The notes under the pieces are model-generated. The model was not told the origin of the DNA, searched no databases, and saw only the letters and a list, made by a program, of their open reading frames with translations. Positions 1 to 9,544 of a stretch of DNA of 64,000 bases are shown here, one piece after another; positions within the stretch are counted from its first letter, which is position 1; each line of letters starts with the position of its first letter. This DNA is from Mermis nigrescens. Taxonomy: Eukaryota; Nematoda; Enoplea; Mermithida; Mermithidae. The translations under genes were made by a program, and so were the position numbers. The stretch covers positions 95,227 to 159,226 of the forward strand of contig JAVLUZ010000823.1 in assembly GCA_036768485.1 (NCBI GenBank). Direction: 5' to 3'.

Positions 1-409
1 GCCCAATTGAGCTTTTACGATTATTCAGTGCATTTTATGTTTTTCGTAGTATATTTTGCTCAATTTGTACTTTTTATGCTGTTTTTTATTTTTCTCGTTT
101 GTTTTGTAAATGTAGCCCAATGTGTGTTTTTTTACCGTCATTTACGTTTTGTTGCATATCTTAGTAAATTTTGCCCACTGTGCGCTTTTTCTTGTCATTC
201 TTCTTTTTGATATTGTTTTAAACAAATTTTACCCGATTTCTCCTTTTAAAGCTTGTGTATATTTTCCGCATTTTTTTAAATTTTAACCAATTTGCGCTTT
301 TCGTACGTATTTATATTTTCTACGTTTTTTAAAAATGAGGCCAAATTTTTGCCTCTAATTTTTATTTACATATTCCACGTGTTTTAGCCAATTTCGCGTT
401 ATTCCGCAG
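1..409. repeat. Degenerate ~57-bp tandem repeat upstream of receptor exon 1
   Basis: About eight T-rich units begin with GCCCAATTTGCGCTTTT-like text at about 1, 58, 115, 173, 231, 286, 340 and 387. Spacing is 57, 57, 58, 57, 55, 54 and 47 bases. The last unit merges into TTATTCCGCAG (to 409), a good splice acceptor three bases before the receptor ATG. The array may therefore be the 3' end of an upstream intron. The unit start is conserved and the remainder is diverged. Confidence 0.6.
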
Positions 410-412
410 CAA

Positions 413-737
413 ATGGAAGACAATATCACATTTTTATTACGTCTTAGCGGTAAGATCATAGCGGTTTTCAATTGTTTGCTCTTTGTAATTGGTTTGTCGA
501 ATTTGCTGGTGTTGTGCGTGGTGGCCAAGTACAAGCGATTGCGGACGGTCACAAACGTTTTCATATTCAATTTGTGTTTGGCCGACTTATTCTACGTCGT
601 TTTCCTCTTATTCGTCGTCGCGTTTCAAATTAATGGCGATTGGGTTTTCGGCCTATTGTCGTGTAAAGTTTTTTCGTCGCCGAACCGGTGTCCAAATTTG
701 CCAGCGTTTATTTCGTCGGGATTCTGAGCGTGGACAG
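413..737 (+). CDS. AstC-R: Receptor exon 1 (N-terminus to TM3)
   Basis: ATG 413 follows CAGCAA. The exon codes for one sequon (NIT at residues 4-6), TM1 (about 14-38), TM2 (about 46-72) and Cys84 at the top of TM3. From 413 the frame runs into a stop at 725-727. The expected TM3 text ending ...FVGILSVD lies in the next frame, so one base is missing in the T run 669-674. The exon ends GAC AG before GTAATC, so the DRY arginine codon is split across intron 1. Confidence 0.78.
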
Positions 738-3700
738 GTAATCTTCGCGCACGGGCGTGGGGGGAGGGTTTGGACTGCTGGCTGCAACCCCCAGAATTTG
801 GCCGACCCCCATCCAAAAAAATCGATAGACCTCCGGAATCGAATTTTTGGTGCTATTTTTTGCAATTTTGCCCTATCGGACCATAGGTGGGCGGCACCAA
901 AGTTCTAGGGGGGTTACAAGATTTTTCAAGGTAAAAAAATGGCTTTAAAAATGGCGGTATGACGAAAAAACACCATTTTTCAACGTTTCTCATCGAGGCA
1001 TCGAAAAATTGCGAAAAAAACAATAAAATTTCAAAAATTGAATTCTGGGGTTGTTTTGGTTTCTGGGGGTATTTCGGTTTCTGGGGGGTGCATACAAACC
1101 CCATCCCCTACGCCCAGGTATGTATCGAATCCCAGAATTAATTAGGCTGCTTCCCACGTATGGTAATCCTGCGTTTAAATCATTGAAAATTAAAAAGTAT
1201 GAAATTTTTCAAGTGTCTTATGCGTTGAGTGTTAAAAATTATAAGAATTTCAAGAAATTGATTACAAGTTATGGCTTTTGAAATTTTCGATAAATTCGAC
1301 AAAGTTATAAAGATTAATCAAAAATTAAGATAAACGTCAATTTATCGGATTATCATACTTTTTCATCTCTATTCTGTATACGTATCCCCAATGGCTTGGG
1401 CACCTACCTATCACAGGTGAGCGTCAAATAAATTCTTGGGGTCCGATGGTGCAAAATATCGAAAATAGCGCTAAAAATTCAATTCTGTAGGTCTTCATTC
1501 GTGATACCTACTGCACAAAGATTGAATTTGATCGGAAAAGAGTGCTAAAAAGGCAATCAGGATTCGAACTTATAGTCTCTTTCAAACCGCGCATAAATTT
1601 TAAGAATTTTCATCGACAGTAAACCGATGGTTGCGATTATTATAAATCAGATCAATGCTATAAACGCAAACTGTCAAATTTTTTCAATGCATTTTCTATT
1701 TATTATGCACAATGAAAAAGACGAATAAGGTTTTTCCAATTAACTTTATTCATTCGATATTTGGAATACTTTTTATAAGATATCATGCGTTCCAATGTTT
1801 TTAAAAACCAGTTTATATGAAAAGATTGTCAGTATAAACTATCTGTGTAAATTCATGAATTTTACATGCTAAATTTTCGCCTGTCCTGAATTTTTCTCAT
1901 AATTTGTTCTATTTGTTATGCAAAAATCCTTAAAAAAAATTTGACATTTTCTTTCAATTGACTTCAATTCAATTCACTTGAAACTCTGCCCTGCATTTTA
2001 GTCGATTCTGGCTGGTTGGGGATAGTTTTAGAATTATGACTGAACTTGTGTTAAAGAGACATATGTACTAGAGCATAAATGCCCGTACACGTATCTAAAA
2101 ATTAATTCACGAAATGGAAATTTGAATGAATTGCCAAAGAGTCCACTAGTATATGAGAAAAAGTTTTTATGCAAATATGGTATGTAATGGCTCAAAATGT
2201 TAAATTTTATTAGTTAGTACACTTTTATTCATTGCTGACTGAAAGGATCTAAAAGTGGTCCCTTTCACTCAGACTCATTTGCCTGGTAAAAAATATAATT
2301 TCTCATGAATCTCTTCAGGTACTTTGGTGCTATTTCTTGCGTCTTCTGTTTCTTTCTTACTAACAAAACGCTTCTCTCTAACTCCTTTCTACTGTTCTTT
2401 ATTCTTCTTATTTATTGACTTATTCCTAGGTCATTACTACTTAATATTTTATTTATGAATTTTTTATTATCTCTTTCTTTCTTTCTTCTTTTTGTCATAT
2501 TTATGACGTAATTATATTTATTATCACTTGAGGGGGTTAAAAAGTCCAATTTTAGAGGAGAAAAGAAGAAAAGTTGACTCTTGTGATGAGATATTCAATC
2601 ATTACCACTCAGTGGCGGATCTAGGATTTTACTAAGGGGGCGGTATCTCTAAGGGAGGGGAGGGGGTAAAACCCTAACTTGGGCGGAAAAATTAGCCGTT
2701 TTAAGCATAAAATCGCTAAAAATCGCTCAAAAATCCTTAATTTTGCGCACTATTTCGGGACGATGTGGGATGGGGCTATCGCCCCCGCCACCCTAAATCC
2801 GCCCCTGTTACCACTCAAACAATCAAGCACGCACTCTCGAAAATGAATTTTATAGAGAAAACAATAAGATAAAAAATTATAAAAGAGCTCAAATTAATTT
2901 TATAATTTCAAAATAATTGTTTAAAATCCCTACTTAAAACTCAAGCATTTTTCAGATACGTCGCTCTATGTCACACGGCTTGGTGCAAAAAGTACCGTAA
3001 TCCCCGATTGGCCACGTCGCTTTCGTTACTAGGCTGGCTCCTCACCGCAGCCCTAATGACCCCTATTTACGTCTACAGTACGATTGTCGAATTACGACCC
3101 AATTTGCGGATGTGCGTCGTGGCATGGCCCGACCGCAATGCTGCGATCGTCAGGCACGGGGACTACGGTAACGATAGCTACAGTAATACGGACTACGGTA
3201 ATTACAGCTACAGTAATAGCTTTACGGATAACGGTAACTACAGCTACAGTAATACGTCGTCGTTGTACGGCGACGCCGTCGGAAATTACAGTAGGATGAC
3301 GGCGAGTCTCGGCGGCGTCACTAAATTTCGGCACGATTCGCCGAAATCCGAATTTTCCGCCGAGCACATTTTCGCCATTTATAGTTTCATCTTTTGCTTC
3401 GCCGCCCCGGCCGCCTTGATTATCGTTTTTTATTGCAAAATCGTCGTCGAAATGGTCAAAGCGAGTCGGCGGGCGTTGCGCGTCGGACGCCGACATTCGA
3501 CGACTTACAAAAAAGTTAGTGTAAAGAAAACTTACTTTACAAAAAATGTGTGTAAAGGCGAATCTTGCGAAAAAAGTACGTTCTACGTGATAATAGTGCG
3601 TATAAAAATGTGAGTAGACGAGTATAGCGTAAAGAAAGAGAATGGCTTACGACATGAATCAAACTAATAAACGATACGGCAGCATTCAGCGAATCGCAGG

Positions 3701-6071
3701 GTGAATTTACATGAATTTTCAAAACAATGTGTAAAAACAAATATTGCGGAAGGAAAAAGCATGGCTTACGCAAAAGAAAGTGTAAAAAATGTGTGTAAAC
3801 AAACATTGAAAAATAAAAAGTATGGTTTACAACATAAAAATAGCTTTAAACTCAGTCTGTTCAATAAATGATATTGAGGGGTCTTTAATGGGTCTCTTAA
3901 CCCTTGGAAAAATTTTCACTCCTCCCCAGAATTGGCGATTTTTCGAAAGTTTCCCAAAATTTCATAAAGATTTGTAGAAAAAATGCTTTTTAAGCGTTTT
4001 TAGCTATCTATTTGCTCAAAAGCGCCTAATTTTCGGCGCTTAGCGCTTTTGATTATATTTTGCTGAATTGTTCCGACTTTTTAGATTTTATGTTTGAAAT
4101 TTTAGTACAATGCACATAGTACAATGAAACTTCAATATAATCTTCTATTAAACTGTGCCATGAATATCTTTTTTACGGAAAAACTTTAAAAGTTTAGCCA
4201 ACAACTTGCACGAAAAGTAAGATTTGATTTTTTTAGCTTCCTGTGAATTTTGTATTAAAGTTTTTTTAATCAATATTGTTTCCTTACTTTTGTTATTTAT
4301 ATTAATTACTAAATGTGTTTTTTCGATGATGATACTTTCTTGTAAGTTGTTCCATCGTTCTACATAACTACGTGATATTAAGTTGTTTGATATTCATATT
4401 ATTACAATAAAGTTAAAGATGAGCGGCGCCTAAATTCTACGGGACTGGGCTTTAAAAATTAATGGTCAAAAATGTGGCCAAAATTGATAGCTCTCTATTC
4501 TTCGTTACTTCTCTACTCATTAGCATTTAAAAATCGTGAAAGATGAAAGAAATATTGGAAAAATCAATTCTATGTTTTTGACGACCTGATTGATTCTTAG
4601 GTAGCACCAAAATTCTAGGAGTATGTGGTTCTAAAACTTTTAAAGTTAAAAAATATCAATAGGGATAAAAATATCATTTTAGACGTTTTTATCGAGCTCT
4701 AGTACATGAAATCGCGAAAACAGGACAAAAAATTTAAAAAATTTAATCCTGGGTGTCCGCCAGATTTCTGGCCTTTCGTGCTAGATAGATCAGGACATAT
4801 ATGGACAACAACCGATTTCGGGAGATCTTTATTAAGCTAAACTGGCAAAAATCACAACATGTTGAAAATTAGATTCTTTGGGTCTACTATAATCCATTTG
4901 GTATTTCGAATTTTAGGGGTTTAAACCCTCGCCCTCCACACTCATTTGTGGTTCAGAGCATAGATGCATAGCATGGCCGATTTGGATGGGGGGTCGAAAA
5001 CTGAACTTTTTCGGGCCGAAATGAGCTTAAAACCTGATGCAAGCTCTAAAATCGCTGTAAAACTACGTTATTACGCAGTTTCTGGTCAGGCACGTAGCTC
5101 TGGGGGATTGGGGGGTCCGACCCCCCAAAATTTAGAAAAATTGGAAAAATAGGACTTTTTAAAAGTTATTTTGTACTATTTTTGGCCTTATTCGCCCCAA
5201 AAATGATGTTGGTCTACCTCAAAACAGGACGGCCAGCTACGCGCCTGTTTCTCGTAAATTTGAAGCAGTTTTGCAGGGATACAATTTTAATTATTTTCGG
5301 CCTCCATTTTGCCTCATTGTTTCCTACGGTTATCATAGGTGGGTGGCACTAAAATTCTGGGGGGATGCAATATTTTTCGAAGGTCAAAAAAATAGCCTTA
5401 AAAATGGTGGTATGGCAAAAAACACCATTTTTCAACGTTTCTCATCGAGCGCTATCCATTGGCAACAAAAAAGAGCGAGAAAAACAAAAAAAAACAATTT
5501 CAAATTGAATTCTGAGGGGTATTTTGGTTCCTGGGAGGGGGTATTTTGTTTTCTCGAACCACACATCATGCCCAGGTGTGACGCTCACGTGTGTTGAAGA
5601 CTCCTAGATTCTAGACGCCCAAGCTAACGCGTGGGCATTATGTGTAATTTTTGTAATGTTATATTCATAAATAAGTATATTTTCACAGGTGACTCGAATG
5701 GTATTGACGGTGGTAGCTTTCTATTTCATCTGTTGGTCGCCATATTGGATTGTTACTTTTTCGGCTACATTTTTTTCACCAATCAACCGTCGAAATTATT
5801 CCGTCTCATCTTCAACGTCCTACACTTGCTGCCGTACCTTAATTGCGCCATTAATCCCGTTTTGTACAGTCTGATGACCGAGTCGGTCCGGGACACTTTC
5901 GCCCACATGCTAAACAACGCCGGCGTTTGCGCGTTCGTTTCTAGTCGCATTCTGTCGTCGTCGCGCAACGTTGGGCAAGAGTATATAAATTTTAATAATT
6001 TTTTAAATTTAAATAATTCTTTAAATTTAGAAATTTACGTAATAAACGCAAGTGTAAATAAAGGCTTATAA
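413..6071 (+). CDS. AstC-R: Allatostatin-C/somatostatin-type peptide receptor (class A GPCR), three exons, two single-base frame breaks
   Basis: Seven-transmembrane plasma-membrane receptor; family members bind allatostatin-C/somatostatin-like peptides and signal through Gi/o. Exons 413-737, 2956-3514 and 5689-6071 join with GT/AG borders (AG|GTAATC, TTTTTCAG|A; AAA|GTTAGT, TTTCACAG|GTG). If the two frame breaks are bridged the product is about 422 residues. Visible motifs: GLSN (TM1), LCLAD (TM2), LLSC Cys84, DRY 108-110 split by intron 1, RMCVVAWP Cys162 for the loop disulfide, CWSPY (TM6, ~310-314) and NPVLY (TM7, ~351-355). VTRMVLTV before TM6 and the TM7/helix-8 text resemble insect AstC receptors. 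The frame is lost at T6 669-674 and again at T7 5770-5776, each one T short. This is either homopolymer error or a decaying gene. The N-terminus is short, and an acceptor-like site at 409 allows an upstream exon. A different peptide receptor of the same clade remains possible. Confidence 0.78.
747..1162 (+). mobile_element. B-family MITE interrupted by an A-family MITE
   Basis: Left part 747-881 (CACGGGCGTGGGGGG..., then ...CCCCCAGAATTTGGCCGAC) matches 18443-18605, 23654-23806 and 27766-27929. Its remaining end (CCCAGAATTAATTAGGCTGCTTCCCACG) reappears at 1131-1162 after the inserted A element. The flanks TATCGGAC and TATCGAAT are a diverged copy of the target duplication. Confidence 0.6.
882..1122 (+). 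mobile_element. A-family MITE (copy 1)
   Basis: Consensus order of family A: CATAGGTGGGCGGCACC, a G run, GATTTTTCAAAGGTC, TATGGCGAAAAAACACC, CAACGTTTCTCATCGAG, TTGGCATCAAAAAATTGCG, GAATTCTGGGG, TTTGGTTTCTGGGG, GTGCATACCCCC, CACGCCCAGGTGTG. Both ends read CAyAsGTGGGCG inward (imperfect inverted repeats). There is no coding capacity. It sits inside the B copy. Confidence 0.75.
1571..1680 (+). mobile_element. L-family foldback MITE fragment
   Basis: TATAGTCTCTTTCA followed by GCATAAATTTTAAGAATTT and ATCGACAGTAA matches the element at 17097-17245. The right end is not recognisable. Confidence 0.45.
2610..2807 (+). mobile_element. C-family hAT-like MITE with perfect 8-bp target duplication
   Basis: Ends CAGTGGCGGATCTAGG and the reverse complement of CAGGGGCGGATTTAGG are terminal inverted repeats. 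Flanks 2602-2609 and 2808-2815 are both TTACCACT. Body text such as AAAATTAGCCGTTTTAA and CGCTAAAAATCGCTC is shared with copies at 21597, 28352 and 34301. An 8-bp duplication plus CA...TG ends points to hAT. Confidence 0.85.
2956..3514 (+). CDS. AstC-R: Receptor exon 2 (DRY to intracellular loop 3)
   Basis: It codes for residues 109-295: the RY of DRY, TM4 (about 130-150), a long extracellular loop 2, TM5 (about 247-270) and the start of loop 3. Loop 2 carries a Tyr/Asn/Ser-rich repeat at residues 178-221 with five N-glycosylation sequons (N181, N191, N203, N208, N219). That loop is about 90 residues against roughly 25-30 usual in this family. The exon is open throughout and ends in phase 0 before GTTAGT. 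Confidence 0.82.
3883..4150 (+). repeat. G-family repeat fragment
   Basis: CTCCCCAGAATTGGCGATTTTTC, AAAAAATGCTTTTTAAGCG, TTAGCTATCTATTTGCTC and a hairpin CGGCGCTTAGCGC are shared with 24255-24785, 26870-27280 and 29030-29455. Confidence 0.5.
4600..4775 (+). repeat. Old A-like MITE fragment
   Basis: GGTAGCACCAAAATTCTAGG then AAACTTTTAAAGTTAAAAAAT and GACGTTTTTATCGAGC follow the order of family A with many substitutions. The ends are not preserved. Confidence 0.4.
5087..5247 (+). mobile_element. E-family hAT-like MITE
   Basis: It begins CAGGCACGTAGCTC and ends GGCCAGCTACGCGCCTG, an inverted pair. Flanks TTTCTGGT and TTTCTCGT match at 7 of 8 bases. Related copies lie at 17311-17487 and 41793-41966. 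Confidence 0.75.
5334..5580 (+). mobile_element. A-family MITE (in receptor intron 2)
   Basis: CATAGGTGGGTGGCACTAAAATTCTGG to CATGCCCAGGTGTG with the full family A order. It lies 109 bases before exon 3, close to the expected branch-point zone. Confidence 0.75.
5689..6071 (+). CDS. AstC-R: Receptor exon 3 (TM6, TM7, C-tail)
   Basis: It begins GTG ACT CGA ATG after TTTCACAG. TM6 with CWSPY is read in one frame up to the T run 5770-5776. The continuation (TM7 with NPVLY, then TESVRDTF of helix 8) is in the frame ending at 6071. One T is missing between them. After about 5980 the sequence turns AT-rich and codon use changes. The true tail may therefore splice away near GA|GTATAT (about 5981) to a downstream exon. 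Confidence 0.75.
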
Positions 6072-6715
6072 ATTAGCCATACCGTCGTGTAATCTGGCTC
6101 CTAACTGATTTCTTTATAAGATAAATATTATATTCTATTATTAAATTTTTTGATTCATTCGATCTGTAAGTAAGAATTAATTAATTACTTACTTAATTAA
6201 CTAACTTCGATTATTAATGCGGTACAAATTGATTTTATCGGGTTATTTAAATTTTAACCTAAATTACCTGACTAACCCTTAATAATTATGCTTTGGTGTC
6301 AATTAACATCTAATCTACTATATATTTTTGAAAGTTTGTTTGTTTGTATGTATTTTCGTATGTTTGTGCCGGGTTGGCTCCGGCCCAATGAAATTTGGTG
6401 GGCTGATATTTTGGGCCGAGGTCGGTCCAATGGGGGAAGGAGCCGTAGCGATCTTGAAATTTCGACAAACGCACCCATTGGCCCTGGGCAGGGAAGGAGC
6501 AGGGTTTGGCCCCTGTGCTATAAGCCTCCACGATTTCGGGAGATGGCCGATTTTTTGCTATTTTTTCAAAAATTAGTTTATACTGTTTGTATAGGGATAC
6601 CCCGGCCAAGAGGAGAATGCCTGGCGACACTATGTACATTGTTATATGTTATAGCATTGGTCGGCACTGTGAAACATCAAAATACGGGTTTAACCAAATG
6701 ATGCTATAACATAGG

Positions 6716-7055
6716 CAATTTTATAAGATAGGCATGGTATGAGATACTATGTGCAACAAGATAAGCAATGCTATAAGATATGACGTGATATAAGATACTC
6801 TGTGCTACAGGATAGGCAATACTATAAGATAGGACGTGATATAAGACACCCCGTGCTACAAGATAGGCAATGCTATAAGATAGAACGTTATAAAAGATAC
6901 CCCGTGCTACAAGATAGGCAATGCTATAAGATAGGAAGTGATATAAGATACCCTGAGCTGCAAGATAGGCAATGTTATAAGATAGTATGGGATATAAGAT
7001 ACCCTGTGCTACGAGATAGGCAATGCTATAAGATAGGTTTGGTATAGATACCCTG
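6716..7055 (+). repeat. 51-bp minisatellite inside the Helitron
   Basis: Six to seven units of about 51 bases, centred on GATAGGCAATGCTATAAGA and GATATAAGATACCCTG. Because the period is a multiple of three, 6802-7047 stays open and would read as a 17-residue repeat (VLQDRQCYKIGRDIRYP-like). This is probably a by-product, not a gene. Confidence 0.8.
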
Positions 7056-7139
7056 TCTGTGCCATAACATGCAGTGATATAAGATAGGAGATACCATCAG
7101 CTATAACATATCACGTGATATATGAAACCCTTTGCTACA

Positions 7140-7580
7140 ACAAACAAAAAATTTTTAAAACATCAAAAATATGGTTCGACCGAAAAATTTTTCAAAACAT
7201 CCTAAAACATCAAAAATATGGTTTGACGAAAAAATTTTCCAAAACATCCCAAAACATCAAAAATATGGGTTTGATTAAAAAAATTTCCTAAAACATCCTA
7301 AAACATCAAAAATATGGTTTAACGGAAAAAAATTTTCCAAAACATCCCAAAACATCAACAATATGGGTTTTATTAAAAAAATTTCCAGAACACCCCAGAA
7401 CATCAAAAATATGATTATGGCTAAACAATTTTCAAAACCATTCTGTAACGTTAAAAATATGGATTTGATCAAAAAATGGTTGACAAAAGACATTTAAAAA
7501 AATCCAAAAAATAAAATATGGTTTGTACCAACAATTTTTTTTAGAAATATCCCAAAAACATCAAAAGTCTTGGAAAATAA
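7140..7580 (+). repeat. ~57-bp A-rich tandem array inside the Helitron
   Basis: About seven units with AAAACATCAAAAATATGG, then a TTYGAYNAAAAAAATTT segment and CCAAAACATCC. The units decay toward the right, and the Helitron 3' hairpin lies about 50 bases further on. Confidence 0.75.
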
Positions 7581-7658
7581 AAAATACAAGAGACATATTA
7601 ATTCCATATAGCTATCAGGCCTAAGTTCAGCCCGGGCAACGCCGGGCAGCTCAACTAG

Positions 7659-8545
7659 TAATTAATATAAGGCAAACAATATTTTAGGTGTATTATACAT
7701 CTTCGTTGAATACGAAGAAAATTCACGCGTTTTCTTCCAAATTAAGTGCTTCTGACATTCGACTGTTTTCTTTTCAATTGAGCACCAAATGACAAATCCT
7801 TAAATACTAATTCACGAAAATTATAGATAGACTAGCCTTTTCCGAAAAAGGTCGCGAAAATGAATAAAATAAAAACTTAAGGACAAACTTACCTATCTTT
7901 AAATACGTATGAAATTTCTGAAATTATTATATATTAATATGCACGCTCTAATAAAATAATAGCGTTTACCACAGTGGCGGATCTAGGATGATGTATCAAA
8001 CGGAAGGGGGTGCCATATGTTCCAAAAACAGTTGGAAACAACTTCAAAAATTTGCCGTCCACGTGAAAAATAGCGTTTTTAATTGTCTACCTTTATTTAA
8101 AATCGTTTCAGTGCAACATAAATTTATTAGATTGTAAATTTTAATTTTTGTTTATTAAAATCCTTAAATTCATTTAACTTCTTCGATTAACAGCTCTATG
8201 GCTAGCTTTTGAAGCATGCGTGTAATGTCGAAAATTCTTAAAGTCCTGCTTAAAAATAGAAGAAATCTATGCCTGAAAAAGCTCTTTCTGCTCTTGAGGT
8301 AGTTTTAGAGTGTATTCCCTGAGCGAAAATATGACTTACGGGCCGCAAAGAAAGTAAATAAATGTCTTTAATAGGTATTAAATTTGAGTAATTATGATCA
8401 CTGACGGCCAAAAGTCATTGCATATTTATATCCATTCTTTGTTCCGCCAATTATTTTGAGCTATTGGGGGGAGGCGGACCCCCGCCCCCCGTCCCACCCT
8501 CCTTGAACCCATCTATCATTCGCCAGATTGCTTCAGGGCTATCAA
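7659..8545. other. AT-rich interval, C-family 5' end at 7972
   Basis: CAGTGGCGGATCTAGG at 7972 is a C-family start, but the body diverges after about 90 bases and no right end is seen. Nothing else recognisable to 8545. Confidence 0.45.
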
Positions 8546-8546
8546 A

Positions 8547-8725
8547 CACAGGCAGACACGTAGCTGTGGGAAAGAAGGGGGCGAAGGAAAGTTCCCCTCC
8601 AAAATGTTTAAAAAGCGACTTTCTTTTAACAAGTGTGCTCCATCAAAAAATTGGAAATTCTCGAAGCGCCTAAAAGACCGCTAGAAAAGAATTATCACAC
8701 TTTTAAGCTAATATGCCTTGAAATT
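8547..8725 (+). repeat. N-family repeat (E-like start)
   Basis: CAGGCAGACACGTAGCTGTGGG, then GCGCCTAAAAGACCGCTAGAAAAG and CACTTTTAAGCTAAT match the sequence that resumes at 25078-25235. Confidence 0.45.
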
Positions 8726-8879
8726 TAGGATGCTTCATATAAAGGTATAATTTGTAGACATTTGAACAGGCATAAAAGGTCAAATTGACGATCAATACGA
8801 CGGAAAGTTATTTGAAATTCCAATCGATGTCGCGATAAACTTTTTAATTCAAAAAACTAAACTTTTCAATGGGTATAAC

Positions 8880-9141
8880 CACACGTGGGCGTGGGGGGAT
8901 TTGAGGGTATGCACCCACCGAGAAACCAAAATACCCTCCCTCCAGAAACCAAAATACTTCTCCCCAGAATTCAAATTTTGAGAATTTTTTCGTTTTTTGG
9001 CAATTTTTTGATGCCAATGGATAGTGCTCGATGAGAAACCTTGAGAAATGGTGTTTTTTCGCCAAACCACCATTTTTGAGGCTATTTTTTACCTTTGAAA
9101 AATCTTACACACCCCAGAATTTAGGTGCTAGCCCACCTATC
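8880..9141 (-). mobile_element. A-family MITE
   Basis: CACACGTGGGCGTGGGGGG to GCTAGCCCACCTAT, full family A order on the - strand. Flanks GGTATAAC and CGTATAAG agree at 6 of 8. Confidence 0.75.
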
Positions 9142-9306
9142 GCGTATAAGTCGCTGGAAAACGCATTAAACACTATCATTATTATTTGGTCTTGACTTCG
9201 AGTAATTGCTGAGATAGTTTTTGTCCTATAAATTAGACGGCCAGCTGTATTTACATACGCGCTCCTAGAGTTTATGTTATGTAAGGCGGAACTCTACACC
9301 GGACAC

Positions 9307-9544
9307 CACACGTGGGCGTGGGGCGAGGGTTTGGGCTGTATGCCCCCCCCCACGAAAGGCCAAGTACCCCTCCACAGAATTTAATTTTCAAAAGTTTTTT
9401 GTTTTTTCGCAATTTTTCGATACAAATGGATAGTGCTCGATGAGAAACGTTTAAAAATATGTTTTTTTCGGTATATCACCATTTTTAATATCACTTTTTT
9501 AACTTTCGAAATACCCGCCAGAATTTTGTTACTGCCCACCTATG
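9307..9544 (-). mobile_element. A-family MITE
   Basis: CACACGTGGGCGTGGGGCG to CTGCCCACCTATG. Flanks CCGGACAC and TTTGACAC share the last five bases. Confidence 0.75.

Larger units (their letters stand above)
738..2955 (+). other. Receptor intron 1, mostly transposon sequence
   Basis: It runs from GTAATC to TTTTTCAG. It holds a B-family MITE interrupted by an A-family MITE (747-1162), an L-family fragment (1571-1680) and a C-family MITE with perfect 8-bp duplications (2610-2807). Stretches 1165-1570 and 1681-2600 are AT-rich and I see no gene in them. A C/T-rich tract lies near 2330-2500. Confidence 0.7.
3515..5688 (+). other. Receptor intron 2
   Basis: Its start has three loose repeats of AATGTGTGTAAA...TTGCGAAAAAA (about 3543, 3725, 3786). 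It then holds a G-family fragment (3883-4150), a diverged A-like fragment (4600-4775), an E-family MITE (5087-5247) and an A-family MITE (5334-5580). The last two interrupt an older repeat (about 4966-5333). The rest is AT-rich with no gene seen. Confidence 0.65.
6314..7658 (+). mobile_element. Non-autonomous Helitron
   Basis: It begins TCTACTATATATTTTTG after an A and ends in the hairpin CCCGG-GCAACG-CCGGG, then nine bases and CTAG before a T. A TC start, a 3' hairpin, a CTRR end and insertion between A and T are Helitron hallmarks. No Rep/helicase frame is present. The interior holds a G-rich segment (6360-6560) and two minisatellites. Confidence 0.78.

Noticed and set aside
6802..7047. A 17-residue repeat protein
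   Set aside because: A by-product of a 51-bp minisatellite inside a Helitron, with no start context and no homologue recognised.
7140..7580. CRISPR-like array
   Set aside because: Units decay continuously, there are no unique spacers of fixed length, and the context is a eukaryotic Helitron.
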